NCBI GenBank assembly: GCA_018712545.1
Contig: DVGV01000078.1
Coordinates: 1-39,160, forward strand
Reading direction: 5' to 3'
Length of the DNA stretch: 39,160 nucleotides
Source of the DNA: Candidatus Coprenecus merdigallinarum
Lineage (GTDB): Bacteria > Bacteroidota > Bacteroidia > Bacteroidales > UBA932
The translations under genes and the position numbers were made by a program. The notes beneath the pieces were generated by a model, which worked only from the letters and a program-made list of their open reading frames with translations, was not told the origin of the DNA and made no database searches. This document shows positions 8,008 to 16,242 of this stretch, in pieces. Positions within the stretch are counted from its first letter, which is position 1; the number at the start of each line of letters is the position of its first letter.

Positions 8008-8916
8008 ATGGCTAAAAAGAGTTTAATTTCAATCCAGGATTTCACCAAGGAGGAGATCCTGCACATCCTCGATGTGGCGGAGGAGTTTGAGCACAACAAG
8101 TCTCAGACCTTTCTCAGCGACAAGGTGGTGGCCTGTATCTTCTTCGAGCCTTCCACCAGGACCCGTCTGAGCTTTGAGACGGCGGTCAACCGTCTTGGCG
8201 CAAGAGTCATCGGTTTCTCTGACGCCAGCAACACCAGTATCCGTAAGGGAGAAAGCCTCAAGGACACTATTAAGATGGTGTCCAACTACGTAGACCTCAT
8301 CGTCATGAGGCATCCTCTCGAAGGCAGTGCGCGCTATGCCTCGGAAGTGGCCTCGGTGCCTGTCATCAATGCCGGTGACGGAGCCAACCAGCATCCGACC
8401 CAGACCCTGCTCGATCTCTACACCATCAGGCAGACCCAGGGGCGGCTGGACCACATCAACATTAACATGGTCGGGGACCTCAAGTACGGCCGGACTGTCC
8501 ACTCCCTGCTGCAGGCCATGAGCCATTTTTCCCCTGAGTTCGAGTTCACGGCACCCGACGAGCTGAAGATGCCCCAGGAGTACAAGGACTTCCTCGATGC
8601 CAAGGGTATTCCCTACAAGGAGACTGCCGATCTGCGGAAATATCTCGACGATACGGACATCCTCTATATGACCCGGATCCAGCAGGAGCGCTTTACCGAT
8701 CCTGTGGAGTACGAGAAGGTAAAGAACGTATACAGCCTCAATGCCTCCATGCTCTCGGGCGTGCGGCCCAACATGAAGATTCTCCATCCCCTGCCCAGGC
8801 TGCAGGAGATAGCGGTGGACGTGGATGACACTCCTCACGCATGGTATTTCAAACAGGCTGAGAACGGAATGTACGTCCGTATGGCCATTATCTCATACTT
8901 ACTCGGTAAAAGATAG
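8008..8916 (+). CDS. pyrB: Aspartate carbamoyltransferase catalytic subunit
   Basis: PyrB joins carbamoyl phosphate and L-aspartate to N-carbamoyl-aspartate, the committed step of pyrimidine synthesis. The 302-residue chain has the carbamoyl-phosphate loop [13 protein letters not shown] (STRT at 49-52), the [10 protein letters not shown] motif near residue 130 and the HPLPR loop near 255-265. Length is normal. pyrI follows after 11 bases, so the enzyme is probably the E. coli-like dodecamer of catalytic trimers and regulatory dimers. Confidence 0.98.
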   Translation: MAKKSLISIQDFTKEEILHILDVAEEFEHNKSQTFLSDKVVACIFFEPSTRTRLSFETAVNRLGARVIGFSDASNTSIRKGESLKDTIKMVSNYVDLIVMRHPLEGSARYASEVASVPVINAGDGANQHPTQTLLDLYTIRQTQGRLDHININMVGDLKYGRTVHSLLQAMSHFSPEFEFTAPDELKMPQEYKDFLDAKGIPYKETADLRKYLDDTDILYMTRIQQERFTDPVEYEKVKNVYSLNASMLSGVRPNMKILHPLPRLQEIAVDVDDTPHAWYFKQAENGMYVRMAIISYLLGKR

Positions 8917-8927
8917 GAGGAAAGGCA

Positions 8928-9377
8928 ATGGAAAACAATAAAGAGAAACAGCTCAAGGTAAGTGCCATCAAGAACGGGACGGTACTCGACCACATACCCT
9001 CGGGCCAGGTGTTCAAGGTGATAGACATCCTCGGCCTCTATGATTCGGCCCATCCTGTGACATTCGGAGTCAATCTGGACAGCAAGTCCATGGGCAGCAA
9101 GGGCATCATCAAGATATCGGAGAGATTCTTCAAGGATGACGAGCTCAACAAGATAGCCCTCATCGCCCCCAATGCCAGCGTCAATATCATCCGCGACTTC
9201 GAGGTGGTGGAGAAGAAGGTGCTCACCATCCCCGAGACCATCACCGGCATAGTAAAGTGCATCAACCCCATGTGCGTCACCAACCATGAGAACATCCCGA
9301 CCAGATTCAAAACCATCGTAAAAGGCTCGGAAATAAGACTTCAGTGCTCATATTGTGAGAAAATCACAGACATTTGA
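8928..9377 (+). CDS. pyrI: Aspartate carbamoyltransferase regulatory subunit
   Basis: A 149-residue regulatory chain with an N-terminal allosteric nucleotide-binding domain (KNGTVLDHIPSGQ). The C-terminal zinc domain has ligands Cys111, Cys116, Cys140 and Cys143 (CINPMC and CSYC). It binds PyrB and confers CTP/ATP control, so this ATCase is likely allosteric. The last codons overlap the -33 box of the serC promoter. No terminator is seen before that promoter, so some readthrough into serC is possible. Confidence 0.97.
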   Translation: MENNKEKQLKVSAIKNGTVLDHIPSGQVFKVIDILGLYDSAHPVTFGVNLDSKSMGSKGIIKISERFFKDDELNKIALIAPNASVNIIRDFEVVEKKVLTIPETITGIVKCINPMCVTNHENIPTRFKTIVKGSEIRLQCSYCEKITDI

Positions 9378-9405
9378 ATTTTGTGAGAAATATTTTATAA
9401 CTTTG
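9373..9405 (+). promoter_or_regulatory. Bacteroidota promoter for serC operon
   Basis: TTTG (9373-9376) lies 21 bases before TAACTTTG (9398-9405), a full match to the Bacteroidota consensus. The start would be near 9412, leaving a leader of about 40 bases that is very A/T-rich, often seen upstream of highly expressed genes in this phylum. Confidence 0.75.
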
Positions 9406-9452
9406 GCTTTAATTAATTTAAAATTCATAACCTTTAAAATTTTTAATACAAT

Positions 9453-10526
9453 ATGAAAAAAGCTTACAATTTCAACGCCGGTCCCTGCGTTCTGCCCAAA
9501 CCGGCCATCGAAGCGGCTATTGAGGCCCTTAAAGACTTCAAGGGAACAGGAATGTCCGTAATAGAAGTGTCTCACAGAAGCAAGGAGTGGGAGGCCGTCA
9601 TGAACGAGTGCCGCGCCCTCTGGAAAGAGCTCCTCAACATCCCTGAAGGATACAGCGTCCTCTTCCTCGGCGGCGGTGCATCCCTCCAGTTCCTCTATGT
9701 GGCTATGAACCTCCTCGAGAACAAGGCCGGCTACCTGGAGACAGGCGTATGGGCAAAGAAAGCCCTGAAAGAGGCCAAGGGCATCGGCAACGCCTATGCA
9801 GTGGCTTCCTCAGCCGACAAGAACTACACCTACATCCCCAAGGGCTATGAGATCCCCACAGACCTCGACTATTTCCATATCACTACCAACAACACCATCA
9901 AGGGAACTGAGATCCACGAGGACATCGACTGCCCCGTGCCCCTCGTAGCCGATATGTCATCCGATATCATGAGCCGTCCCGTGGACGTTTCCAAGTATGC
10001 TCTGATCTACGGAGGTGCCCAGAAGAACGTAGGTCCTGCCGGCGTGGTATTCGTTATCGTTAAGGACGAGATCCTCGGCAAGGTATCCCGCTATCTGCCC
10101 ACCATGCTCGACTACCGCACACACATCGAGGGTGAGTCCATGTTCAACACTCCTCCTGTATTCTCTATCTTCGTTATGACCGAGACCCTGAAGTGGGTTA
10201 AGGCTCAGGGCGGCCTGAAGGCTATGTACGAGATCAACAAGAAGAAAGCCGGCATGCTCTATGATGAGATCGACCGCAACCCTCTGTTCGTAGGTACAGC
10301 CGCCAAGGAGGACCGCTCCCTGATGAACGTATGCTTCGTGATGGCTCCCGGTTATGAGAACCTCCAGGACGAGTTCCTCGCCTTTGCAAAGGAGAAAGGC
10401 ATGGTAGGTATCAAGGGCCACCGCTCGGTCGGCGGATTCCGCGCCTCCATCTACAACGCCTGCCCCATCGAGGCCGTTGAGGCTCTTATCGCCTGCATGC
10501 AGGAGTTCGAGAAGATGCACAAATAA
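9453..10526 (+). CDS. serC: Phosphoserine aminotransferase
   Basis: SerC is the PLP enzyme that converts 3-phosphohydroxypyruvate and glutamate to phosphoserine; it also acts in PLP synthesis in some bacteria. The 357-residue chain starts with the usual [11 protein letters not shown]. It has the VSHRSKEW segment, [10 protein letters not shown], and the PLP lysine in [12 protein letters not shown] (Lys191). Codons end mostly in C or G with a narrow choice, as in highly expressed genes. It heads a three-gene operon with serA and a DUF1015 gene. Confidence 0.98.
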   Translation: MKKAYNFNAGPCVLPKPAIEAAIEALKDFKGTGMSVIEVSHRSKEWEAVMNECRALWKELLNIPEGYSVLFLGGGASLQFLYVAMNLLENKAGYLETGVWAKKALKEAKGIGNAYAVASSADKNYTYIPKGYEIPTDLDYFHITTNNTIKGTEIHEDIDCPVPLVADMSSDIMSRPVDVSKYALIYGGAQKNVGPAGVVFVIVKDEILGKVSRYLPTMLDYRTHIEGESMFNTPPVFSIFVMTETLKWVKAQGGLKAMYEINKKKAGMLYDEIDRNPLFVGTAAKEDRSLMNVCFVMAPGYENLQDEFLAFAKEKGMVGIKGHRSVGGFRASIYNACPIEAVEALIACMQEFEKMHK

Positions 10527-10562
10527 TCTTTAAACTTACAACTTTTAAAACTCAGAATCGAA

Positions 10563-11483
10563 ATGAAAGTATTAGTAGCAACCGAGAAACCCTTCTCAAA
10601 GGTAGCCGTTGACCAGATCCGCGAGATCGTCGAGAAAGGCGGCCACGAGCTTGCAACTCTCGAGAAATATACCGATGTACAGCAGCTCTACGCAGCTGTA
10701 GCCGATGCTGACGCCCTCATCGTCCGCTCCGACAAGGTGACCAAGGAAGTGATCGCAGCCGCTCCCAAGCTGAAGATCGTAGTCCGTGCCGGCGCAGGTT
10801 ATGACAACCTCGACCTGGCAGCCTGCACCGAGAAAGGCATCGTAGCCATGAACACTCCCGGTCAGAACTCCAACGCTGTCGCCGAGCTCGCTATCGGTAT
10901 GATGATCTACATCTCCCGCAACCAGTTCACTCCCGGCACAGGCTCCGAGCTCAAGGGCAAGACCCTCGGCATCCAGGCTTACGGCAACGTCGGCCGCCTG
11001 GTAGCAGCTCACGCCAAGAGCTTCGGCATGAAGATTATGGCCTTCGACCCCTTCGTTCCCGCTGACAAGATTCAGGCCGAGGGAGTAGAGGTAGCCGCCT
11101 CACTCGAGGACCTCTATGCCAAGAGCGACTTCGTATCCCTCCACATCCCCGCAACCAACGAGACCAAGAACTCCATCGGTTACGCTCTTCTTTCGAAGAT
11201 GCCTAAGGGAGGCTGCCTCGTGAACACCGCCCGCAAGGAAGTGATCAACGAGCCCGAGCTCGTGAAGGTGCTTGAGGAGAGACAGGACCTGAAGTACATC
11301 ACCGACATCGCCGCAACCAACCAGGCCGAGCTGAACGAGAAGTTCGGCAAGAGAGTCTTCGCTACCCCCAAGAAGATGGGTGCCGAGACAGCCGAGGCCA
11401 ATGTCAATGCCGGAGTAGCCGCCGCCAACCAGATCTGCGACTTCTTCGCTACAGGCAACCGCAAGTTCCAGGTAAACAAATAG
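10563..11483 (+). CDS. serA: D-3-phosphoglycerate dehydrogenase, short form with atypical active site
   Basis: The 306-residue D-2-hydroxyacid dehydrogenase has a substrate domain (about 1-100 and 285-306) and a NAD domain (about 100-284). It has no C-terminal ACT or ASB domain, so classic serine feedback through ACT is absent. VRAGAGYDN (74-82) and the NTAR segment with the catalytic-type Arg224 are present. Two positions differ from the textbook family. The glycine-rich loop reads GIQAYGNVG (136-144), lacking the first Gly of GxGxxG. The usual catalytic-His motif (PHIGA type) is replaced by TPKKMGA (268-274), with lysine where His is expected. From memory, SerA of other Bacteroidales is similar, so this looks like a lineage form. 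Its position after serC supports the assignment. Confidence 0.9.
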   Translation: MKVLVATEKPFSKVAVDQIREIVEKGGHELATLEKYTDVQQLYAAVADADALIVRSDKVTKEVIAAAPKLKIVVRAGAGYDNLDLAACTEKGIVAMNTPGQNSNAVAELAIGMMIYISRNQFTPGTGSELKGKTLGIQAYGNVGRLVAAHAKSFGMKIMAFDPFVPADKIQAEGVEVAASLEDLYAKSDFVSLHIPATNETKNSIGYALLSKMPKGGCLVNTARKEVINEPELVKVLEERQDLKYITDIAATNQAELNEKFGKRVFATPKKMGAETAEANVNAGVAAANQICDFFATGNRKFQVNK

Positions 11484-11502
11484 CAGATAGGAGACACACG
11501 AT

Positions 11503-12747
11503 ATGGTAAAAGTAAAACCTTTCGCAGCGATCCGTCCTCCCAAGTCCATCGTGGAGGAAGTGGCAGCCCGTCCTTACGACGTGCTCAACTCCCAGGAGGC
11601 CAAGGCTGAGGCCGGAGAGAAGTCCCTCCTTCACATCACCAAGCCCGAGATAGACTTCGATCCCATCATCGACGAGCACTCGCAGCCCGCATACGACAAG
11701 GCTGTCGAGAACTTCAAGAAATGGCAGGAGAAAGGCTGGCTCGTGCAGGACAAGAAGGAGTGCTACTATGTCTACGCCCAGACCATGAACGGCCGTACCC
11801 AGTACGGTATCGTGCTCTGCGCCAACACTGACGACTACCTGACCGGTAAGATCAAGAAGCATGAACTCACCCGCAAGGACAAGGAGGAGGACCGCATGAT
11901 CCACGTCCGCATCCAGAATGCCAACATCGAGCCCGTATTCTTCGCCTATCCCGACAACACCGAGATCAACGCCATCGTGAAGAAGTACACCGACGGCAAG
12001 CCCGAGTATGACTTCACAGCACCTGACGACGGTTTCGGCCATCATTTCTGGGTAATCGACAATGACGAGGACATCAAGAGGATCACCGAGATCTTCTCGA
12101 CCATCCCCGCATTCTACGTAGCCGACGGCCACCACCGTACAGCCGCAGCTGCTCTCGTAGGAGAGGAGAAGCGCCGTCAGAACCCCAACCACCGCGGAGA
12201 CGAGGAGTACAACTACTTCATGGCAGTGGTATTCCCCGAGAGCCACCTCAAGATCATCGACTACAACCGCGTGGTGAAGGACCTCAACGGCCTCACTCCC
12301 GAGCAGTTCATCCAGAAGCTGGGCGAGGACTTCGAGATCAAGGACATGGGTACCGAGATCTACAAGCCCAAGAACCTGCACAACTTCTCGATGTATCTCG
12401 GCGGTCACTGGTATTCCCTCACAGCCAAGAAGGGTACCTACGACGACAACGATCCCATCGGATGCCTCGATGTGACCATCTGCTCCAACCTTATCTTCGA
12501 CAAGCTCCTCGACATCAAGGACCTCCGTACTTCGAAGCGTATTGACTTCGTAGGCGGTATCAGAGGTCTCGGCGAGCTCAAGAAGAGAGTTGACTCGGGT
12601 GAGATGGCAGCAGCCTTCGCTCTGTATCCCGTTTCCATGAAGCAGCTCATCAGGATAGCCGATACAGGCAACATCATGCCTCCCAAGACTACCTGGTTCG
12701 AGCCTAAGCTCAGGAGCGGTCTGGCTATTCACAAACTCGAAAGATAA
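11503..12747 (+). CDS. DUF1015 family protein
   Basis: A 414-residue soluble protein of the DUF1015 family. The hallmark start AAIRPPKSIVEEVAARPYDV and the central YVADGHHRTAAA motif near residue 207 are clear. The function is unknown. The conserved Asp-Gly-His-His-Arg motif suggests a catalytic or nucleotide-related site, but that is inference. It follows serA by 19 bases and shares the narrow, C-ending codon usage of serC and serA, so it is probably co-expressed at a high level. A terminator follows at 12773-12815. Confidence 0.92.
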   Translation: MVKVKPFAAIRPPKSIVEEVAARPYDVLNSQEAKAEAGEKSLLHITKPEIDFDPIIDEHSQPAYDKAVENFKKWQEKGWLVQDKKECYYVYAQTMNGRTQYGIVLCANTDDYLTGKIKKHELTRKDKEEDRMIHVRIQNANIEPVFFAYPDNTEINAIVKKYTDGKPEYDFTAPDDGFGHHFWVIDNDEDIKRITEIFSTIPAFYVADGHHRTAAAALVGEEKRRQNPNHRGDEEYNYFMAVVFPESHLKIIDYNRVVKDLNGLTPEQFIQKLGEDFEIKDMGTEIYKPKNLHNFSMYLGGHWYSLTAKKGTYDDNDPIGCLDVTICSNLIFDKLLDIKDLRTSKRIDFVGGIRGLGELKKRVDSGEMAAAFALYPVSMKQLIRIADTGNIMPPKTTWFEPKLRSGLAIHKLER

Positions 12748-12772
12748 ACGGGTTTATGAGTGATTGATTAAG

Positions 12773-12815
12773 GAGGCCGTAATCGGAACATCTGTGTCTG
12801 ATGCGGCCTCTTTTT
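12773..12815 (+). terminator. Terminator of the serC-serA-DUF1015 operon
   Basis: GAGGCCG (12773-12779) pairs with CGGCCTC (12804-12810), followed directly by TTTTT. The 24-base loop is long, but the GC stem and T-run are clear. Confidence 0.8.
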
Positions 12816-12822
12816 AATTTTG
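12815..12822 (+). promoter_or_regulatory. -7 element upstream of the nucleotidyltransferase
   Basis: TAATTTTG matches TAnnTTTG and overlaps the last T of the preceding terminator. The start codon is 28 bases further on. No clear -33 box. Confidence 0.4.
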
Positions 12823-12849
12823 ATTAAAAAAGAATTGTTTTAGAAAGAT

Positions 12850-13764
12850 ATGAAACCAACGTTAGTAGTATTGGCAGCGGGCATGGGTTCCCGCTATGGT
12901 TCCCTGAAGCAGATGGACGGAGTAGGCCCCAACAATGAGGCTATCATCGATTATTCGATATATGACGCAATGCGGGCCGGCTTCGGCAAGGTGGTGTTTA
13001 TCATCAGGCACTATTTCGAGAAGGAGTTCCGCGAGATTTTCTCCCCGGAGCATTTCGGCGGAAAAGTGGAGACAGAGTATGTTTTCCAGGAACTGGAGTA
13101 TCTTCCCGAAGGATTCAAAGTGCCTGAGGGCCGCGAGAAGCCCTGGGGAACATGTCATGCCGTGATGATGGCGGCACCCGTTGTCGACACTCCTTTCGCT
13201 GTCATCAACTCTGATGATTTCTACGGCCGTGAGGGATATGGAGTTCTGGCCGATTATCTGCGCTCTGTAGAAGGCCAGAAAGGCAAGTACTCCATGGTGG
13301 GCTACAGCCTGCACAACACCCTGTCCGACTACGGTACAGTCTCCCGCGGCGAGTGTACTGTCAATGCTGAGGGCAACCTCACTTCTATCGTGGAGCGTAC
13401 GGCCATCCAGCGGATGCCGGACGGCAAGATCGTCTATAAGGAAGGTGACGGCCTGCACGAGCTGGCTGAGGATACTGTCGTATCGATGAACCTCTTCGGA
13501 TTCACACCCGATTTCTTCGCTGAGTCCGAAACCCTCTTCAAGAAGTTCCTCTCCGATCCGGCAAATATGGCCAATCCGAAGGCGGAGTTCTTCATCCCCC
13601 TGTGCGTGAACCAGCTGATCAATGACGGAAAGGTGTCCCTGAAGGTTCTCAACAGCGATGCCCAGTGGTTCGGCGTCACATACAAGCAGGACAAGCCTTT
13701 CGTGGTAGAGCGCATCAGGAAGCTCATCGAAGCCGGAGTCTATCCCGAGCATCTCTGGAAGTAG
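12850..13764 (+). CDS. Sugar-phosphate nucleotidyltransferase family protein
   Basis: A 304-residue NTP-transferase-type protein. The nucleotide-binding start VLAAGMGSRYGSLKQMDGVG carries the GxGxR-type signature, with the usual downstream Lys slightly displaced. An Asp pair in VINSDDFYGREGY (near residue 122) fits the metal-binding Asp of the family. No left-handed beta-helix acyltransferase domain follows. Family members make NDP-sugars or NDP-polyols from NTP and a phosphorylated substrate. The sugar cannot be told from sequence, and no sugar-pathway gene is next to it. It is monocistronic, between the serC terminator and the inverted-repeat element. Confidence 0.85.
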   Translation: MKPTLVVLAAGMGSRYGSLKQMDGVGPNNEAIIDYSIYDAMRAGFGKVVFIIRHYFEKEFREIFSPEHFGGKVETEYVFQELEYLPEGFKVPEGREKPWGTCHAVMMAAPVVDTPFAVINSDDFYGREGYGVLADYLRSVEGQKGKYSMVGYSLHNTLSDYGTVSRGECTVNAEGNLTSIVERTAIQRMPDGKIVYKEGDGLHELAEDTVVSMNLFGFTPDFFAESETLFKKFLSDPANMANPKAEFFIPLCVNQLINDGKVSLKVLNSDAQWFGVTYKQDKPFVVERIRKLIEAGVYPEHLWK

Positions 13765-13793
13765 GCAGCATTGCGGGCGAGTATTTTCCGTAC

Positions 13794-13894
13794 GCGCCGG
13801 ACACAGTATTACCCTCTGAAGGTCCTCCCCACTACGTGGGGCTCCTCCCTTTTCGGGAGCCAACGCCTTCAGAGGGTAATACTGTGTCCGGCGC
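13794..13894. repeat. Perfect 29-bp inverted repeat with two nested hairpins
   Basis: Arms 13794-13822 and 13866-13894 are exact reverse complements over 29 bases. The 43-base interior holds two further dyads: CCCCAC/GTGGGG (loop TAC, 13827-13841) and GGCTCC/GGAGCC (13840-13861, loop of 10). As RNA or extruded DNA this would be a long stem topped by two short arms. It sits between two convergent genes, so it could act as a bidirectional terminator, but no T-run follows. It could also be a MITE or REP-like element; the immediate flanks show no target duplication. Confidence 0.85.
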
Positions 13895-13979
13895 TTTCAA
13901 CCAGGCCGGTTATAATACTTGCTTCAGATTGTCCGGTGGTAATGCGCTCAGTTTTATTCTTGCGGGGCCGTGGACACGC

Positions 13980-16187
13980 CTAGTTTGCGACCTCGGAGAG
14001 GAACTTGATGCGCACAAGGCGGATTTCCTCTTCCTGGTAGTCAGGCCCGAGGGCTTTCTTGGCCTCTTCCACTGAGTCGGTCTCCGCCTCCTCCTTGAAG
14101 TAGTCGTAGATGTCCTCGACCTTGTCATCGTCGACGGTCTGCTCGATGTAGTAGTCCAGGTCGATGCGTGTGCCGGCGGCCACGATGGCCTCGATCTCGT
14201 CCAGAATCTCCAGAAAGTCCATGTCCTTGGCTTCTGCAATGTCGTCCAGAGGCACCTTGCGGTCTATGTTCTGGATGATGTAGACCTTGTTTGCCGACTT
14301 GTTGACCAGAGACTTGACGACAATGTCTTCCGGACGCTGGATGTCGTTTTCCTCTACGTACTTGGCGATCAGCTTAATGAACTCGCGGCCGTATTTGCGG
14401 GCTTTTCCCTCGCCCACGCCCTGACAGTTCTTGAGCTCGTCGAGCGTGACCGGGTAGTGGATGGACATGTCCTCCAGGGAGGGGTCCGTAAAGAGGACGA
14501 ATCCGGGCAGCTTGAGCCTGCGGGACATATCACGGCGGAGGTCCTTGAGCATGGCGAAGAGCACCGGGTCGCCTACTCCGCCGCCGTGACGCATGGCTGC
14601 GGCGGCCGCAGCGTCATCGTCATCCTCCTCATCACCGTCTGCGAAATCCCTGTCTTCGGTCAGCATCAGAGTGGTAGGATGTTCGAGGAATTTCCTGCCC
14701 TCATCGGTTATGTATATAAGTCCGTATTTCTCGATGTCCTTGTACAGCAGGTGCAGGATGATGCCCTGGCGGATGACCGCAATCCAGAATTTGACGCCCT
14801 TGTCCTTGCCCATGCCGAAGAACTCGCTCTCATTGTGCCTGTATGATTTTATTATGGAGTTGACCTCGCCGGTAAGGATATTTGCCAGATGCTCGGTCTT
14901 GAAATTCTCCTTCATCGAGGCGACCAGATCCAGGACAAGCGCCATGTCGTCTTTCCCGTCGAAGGTCTTTTTTGGATACAGGCAGTTGTCGCAGTTGCCG
15001 CAGTTCTCTTCCGGATAGTCCTCTCCGAAGTAGTTCAGCAGAATCTTGCGGCGGCAGCGGTTGGACTCCGCGTATGCCACCGTCTCCATCAGGAGCTGCT
15101 TGCCGATCTCCTGCTCCGACAGCGGTTTCCCCTGCATGAATTTCTCAAGCTTCAGGATGTCCTTGTAGCTGTAGAAGGTGATGCATTTGCCCTCCTCGCC
15201 GTCCCTGCCCGCGCGTCCGGTTTCCTGGTAGTAGCCCTCCAGGCTCTTTGGAATGTCGTAGTGGATTACGAATCGTACGTCGGGCTTGTCGATGCCCATG
15301 CCGAAAGCGATGGTGGCCACTATCACGTCGACCTCCTCCATGAGGAAGAGGTCCTGGTTCTTCGCTCTTGTGGCGGCGTCCATGCCGGCATGGTAGGGCA
15401 GGGCCTTTATGCCGTTGACAGTAAGGAACTCGGCTATCTCCTCGGTCTTCTTGCGGCTGAGGCAGTATATGATGCCGGACTTGCCGGAATTCTCCTTGAT
15501 GAACTTGATGAGCTCTTTCTTGACGTTGACCTTGTCGCGTACCTCGTAGTAGAGGTTGGGACGGTTGAACGAGCTCTTGAAGATCATGGCATCCATCATG
15601 TTGAGGTTTTTCTGGATGTCGGCCTGTACCTTGGGTGTCGCGGTAGCTGTCAGGGCTATGATGGGAGCTGTTCCCAGCTCGTCGACGATGTTCCGGATGT
15701 TGCGGTACTCCGGCCTGAAATCATGACCCCACTCCGAGATGCAGTGGGCCTCGTCTATAGCGTAGAATGAGATCTTGATCTGACGCAGCAGAGCCTTGGT
15801 CTCGTCCTTGTTGAGTGACTCGGGAGCCACGTACAGCAGCTTGGTCACCCCGCTGAGCAGGTCGTCCTTGACTTCCTGAATCTGACTTTTGTTGAGCGAT
15901 GAGTTGAGGAAGTGGGCCACTCCCTCGGTACCGGAGATGAAACCCCTGATAGCGTCCACCTGATTCTTCATCAGGGCTATGAGGGGTGAGACCACAATCG
16001 CCGTTCCTTCCATTACCAGGGCAGGAAGCTGGTAACACAGCGATTTCCCGCCTCCTGTGGGCATCAGGACGAAAGCGTTGCCTCCTCCGATCAGGTGCAT
16101 CATGATTTTTTCCTGGTCTCCCTTGAACTTGTCGAAACCGAAAAACTTCTTTAAATTGGAATGTAAATCTTCAGAACTAATCTTCAT
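13980..16187 (-). CDS. recQ: ATP-dependent DNA helicase RecQ
   Basis: A 735-residue 3'-5' DNA helicase for recombination and repair. The start is the ATG at 16187 (MKISSEDLHS). The open frame runs further to 16601, but that part lies antisense inside kdsD and is not RecQ-like. Visible features are Walker A MPTGGGKSLCYQLPAL (about 42-57), the DEAH box IDEAHCISEWGHDFRPEYRN, the motif VI region ETGRAGRDG, and the zinc site ending in CGNCDNC (near 375-400). An HRDC domain lies near residues 535-610. Between the RQC region and HRDC there is an acidic stretch and a run of alanines (EEDDDDAAAAAAM). A roughly 100-residue C-terminal extension after HRDC is probably helical. Confidence 0.95.
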   Translation of the reverse strand: MKISSEDLHSNLKKFFGFDKFKGDQEKIMMHLIGGGNAFVLMPTGGGKSLCYQLPALVMEGTAIVVSPLIALMKNQVDAIRGFISGTEGVAHFLNSSLNKSQIQEVKDDLLSGVTKLLYVAPESLNKDETKALLRQIKISFYAIDEAHCISEWGHDFRPEYRNIRNIVDELGTAPIIALTATATPKVQADIQKNLNMMDAMIFKSSFNRPNLYYEVRDKVNVKKELIKFIKENSGKSGIIYCLSRKKTEEIAEFLTVNGIKALPYHAGMDAATRAKNQDLFLMEEVDVIVATIAFGMGIDKPDVRFVIHYDIPKSLEGYYQETGRAGRDGEEGKCITFYSYKDILKLEKFMQGKPLSEQEIGKQLLMETVAYAESNRCRRKILLNYFGEDYPEENCGNCDNCLYPKKTFDGKDDMALVLDLVASMKENFKTEHLANILTGEVNSIIKSYRHNESEFFGMGKDKGVKFWIAVIRQGIILHLLYKDIEKYGLIYITDEGRKFLEHPTTLMLTEDRDFADGDEEDDDDAAAAAAMRHGGGVGDPVLFAMLKDLRRDMSRRLKLPGFVLFTDPSLEDMSIHYPVTLDELKNCQGVGEGKARKYGREFIKLIAKYVEENDIQRPEDIVVKSLVNKSANKVYIIQNIDRKVPLDDIAEAKDMDFLEILDEIEAIVAAGTRIDLDYYIEQTVDDDKVEDIYDYFKEEAETDSVEEAKKALGPDYQEEEIRLVRIKFLSEVAN

Positions 16188-16193
16188 ATTTGT

Positions 16194-16201
16194 TACCTTT
16201 G
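16194..16201 (+). promoter_or_regulatory. -7 element for the kdsD operon
   Basis: TACCTTTG matches TAnnTTTG, 41 bases before the kdsD ATG, in the 55-base spacer shared with divergent recQ. No TTTG lies at the expected -33 distance. Confidence 0.5.
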
Positions 16202-16242
16202 CGCGTCTAAAATTACACAAAAGATTATTTTCTTGCAAATAA

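Noticed and set aside
11449-12732. 427-codon minus-strand frame over DUF1015
   Set aside because: Antisense of a strongly codon-biased gene; no domain features, while the plus strand encodes DUF1015.
13780-13910. Target-site duplication around the 29-bp inverted repeat
   Set aside because: Bases just outside the arms (GTAC on the left, TTTC on the right) do not match, so transposition is not shown.
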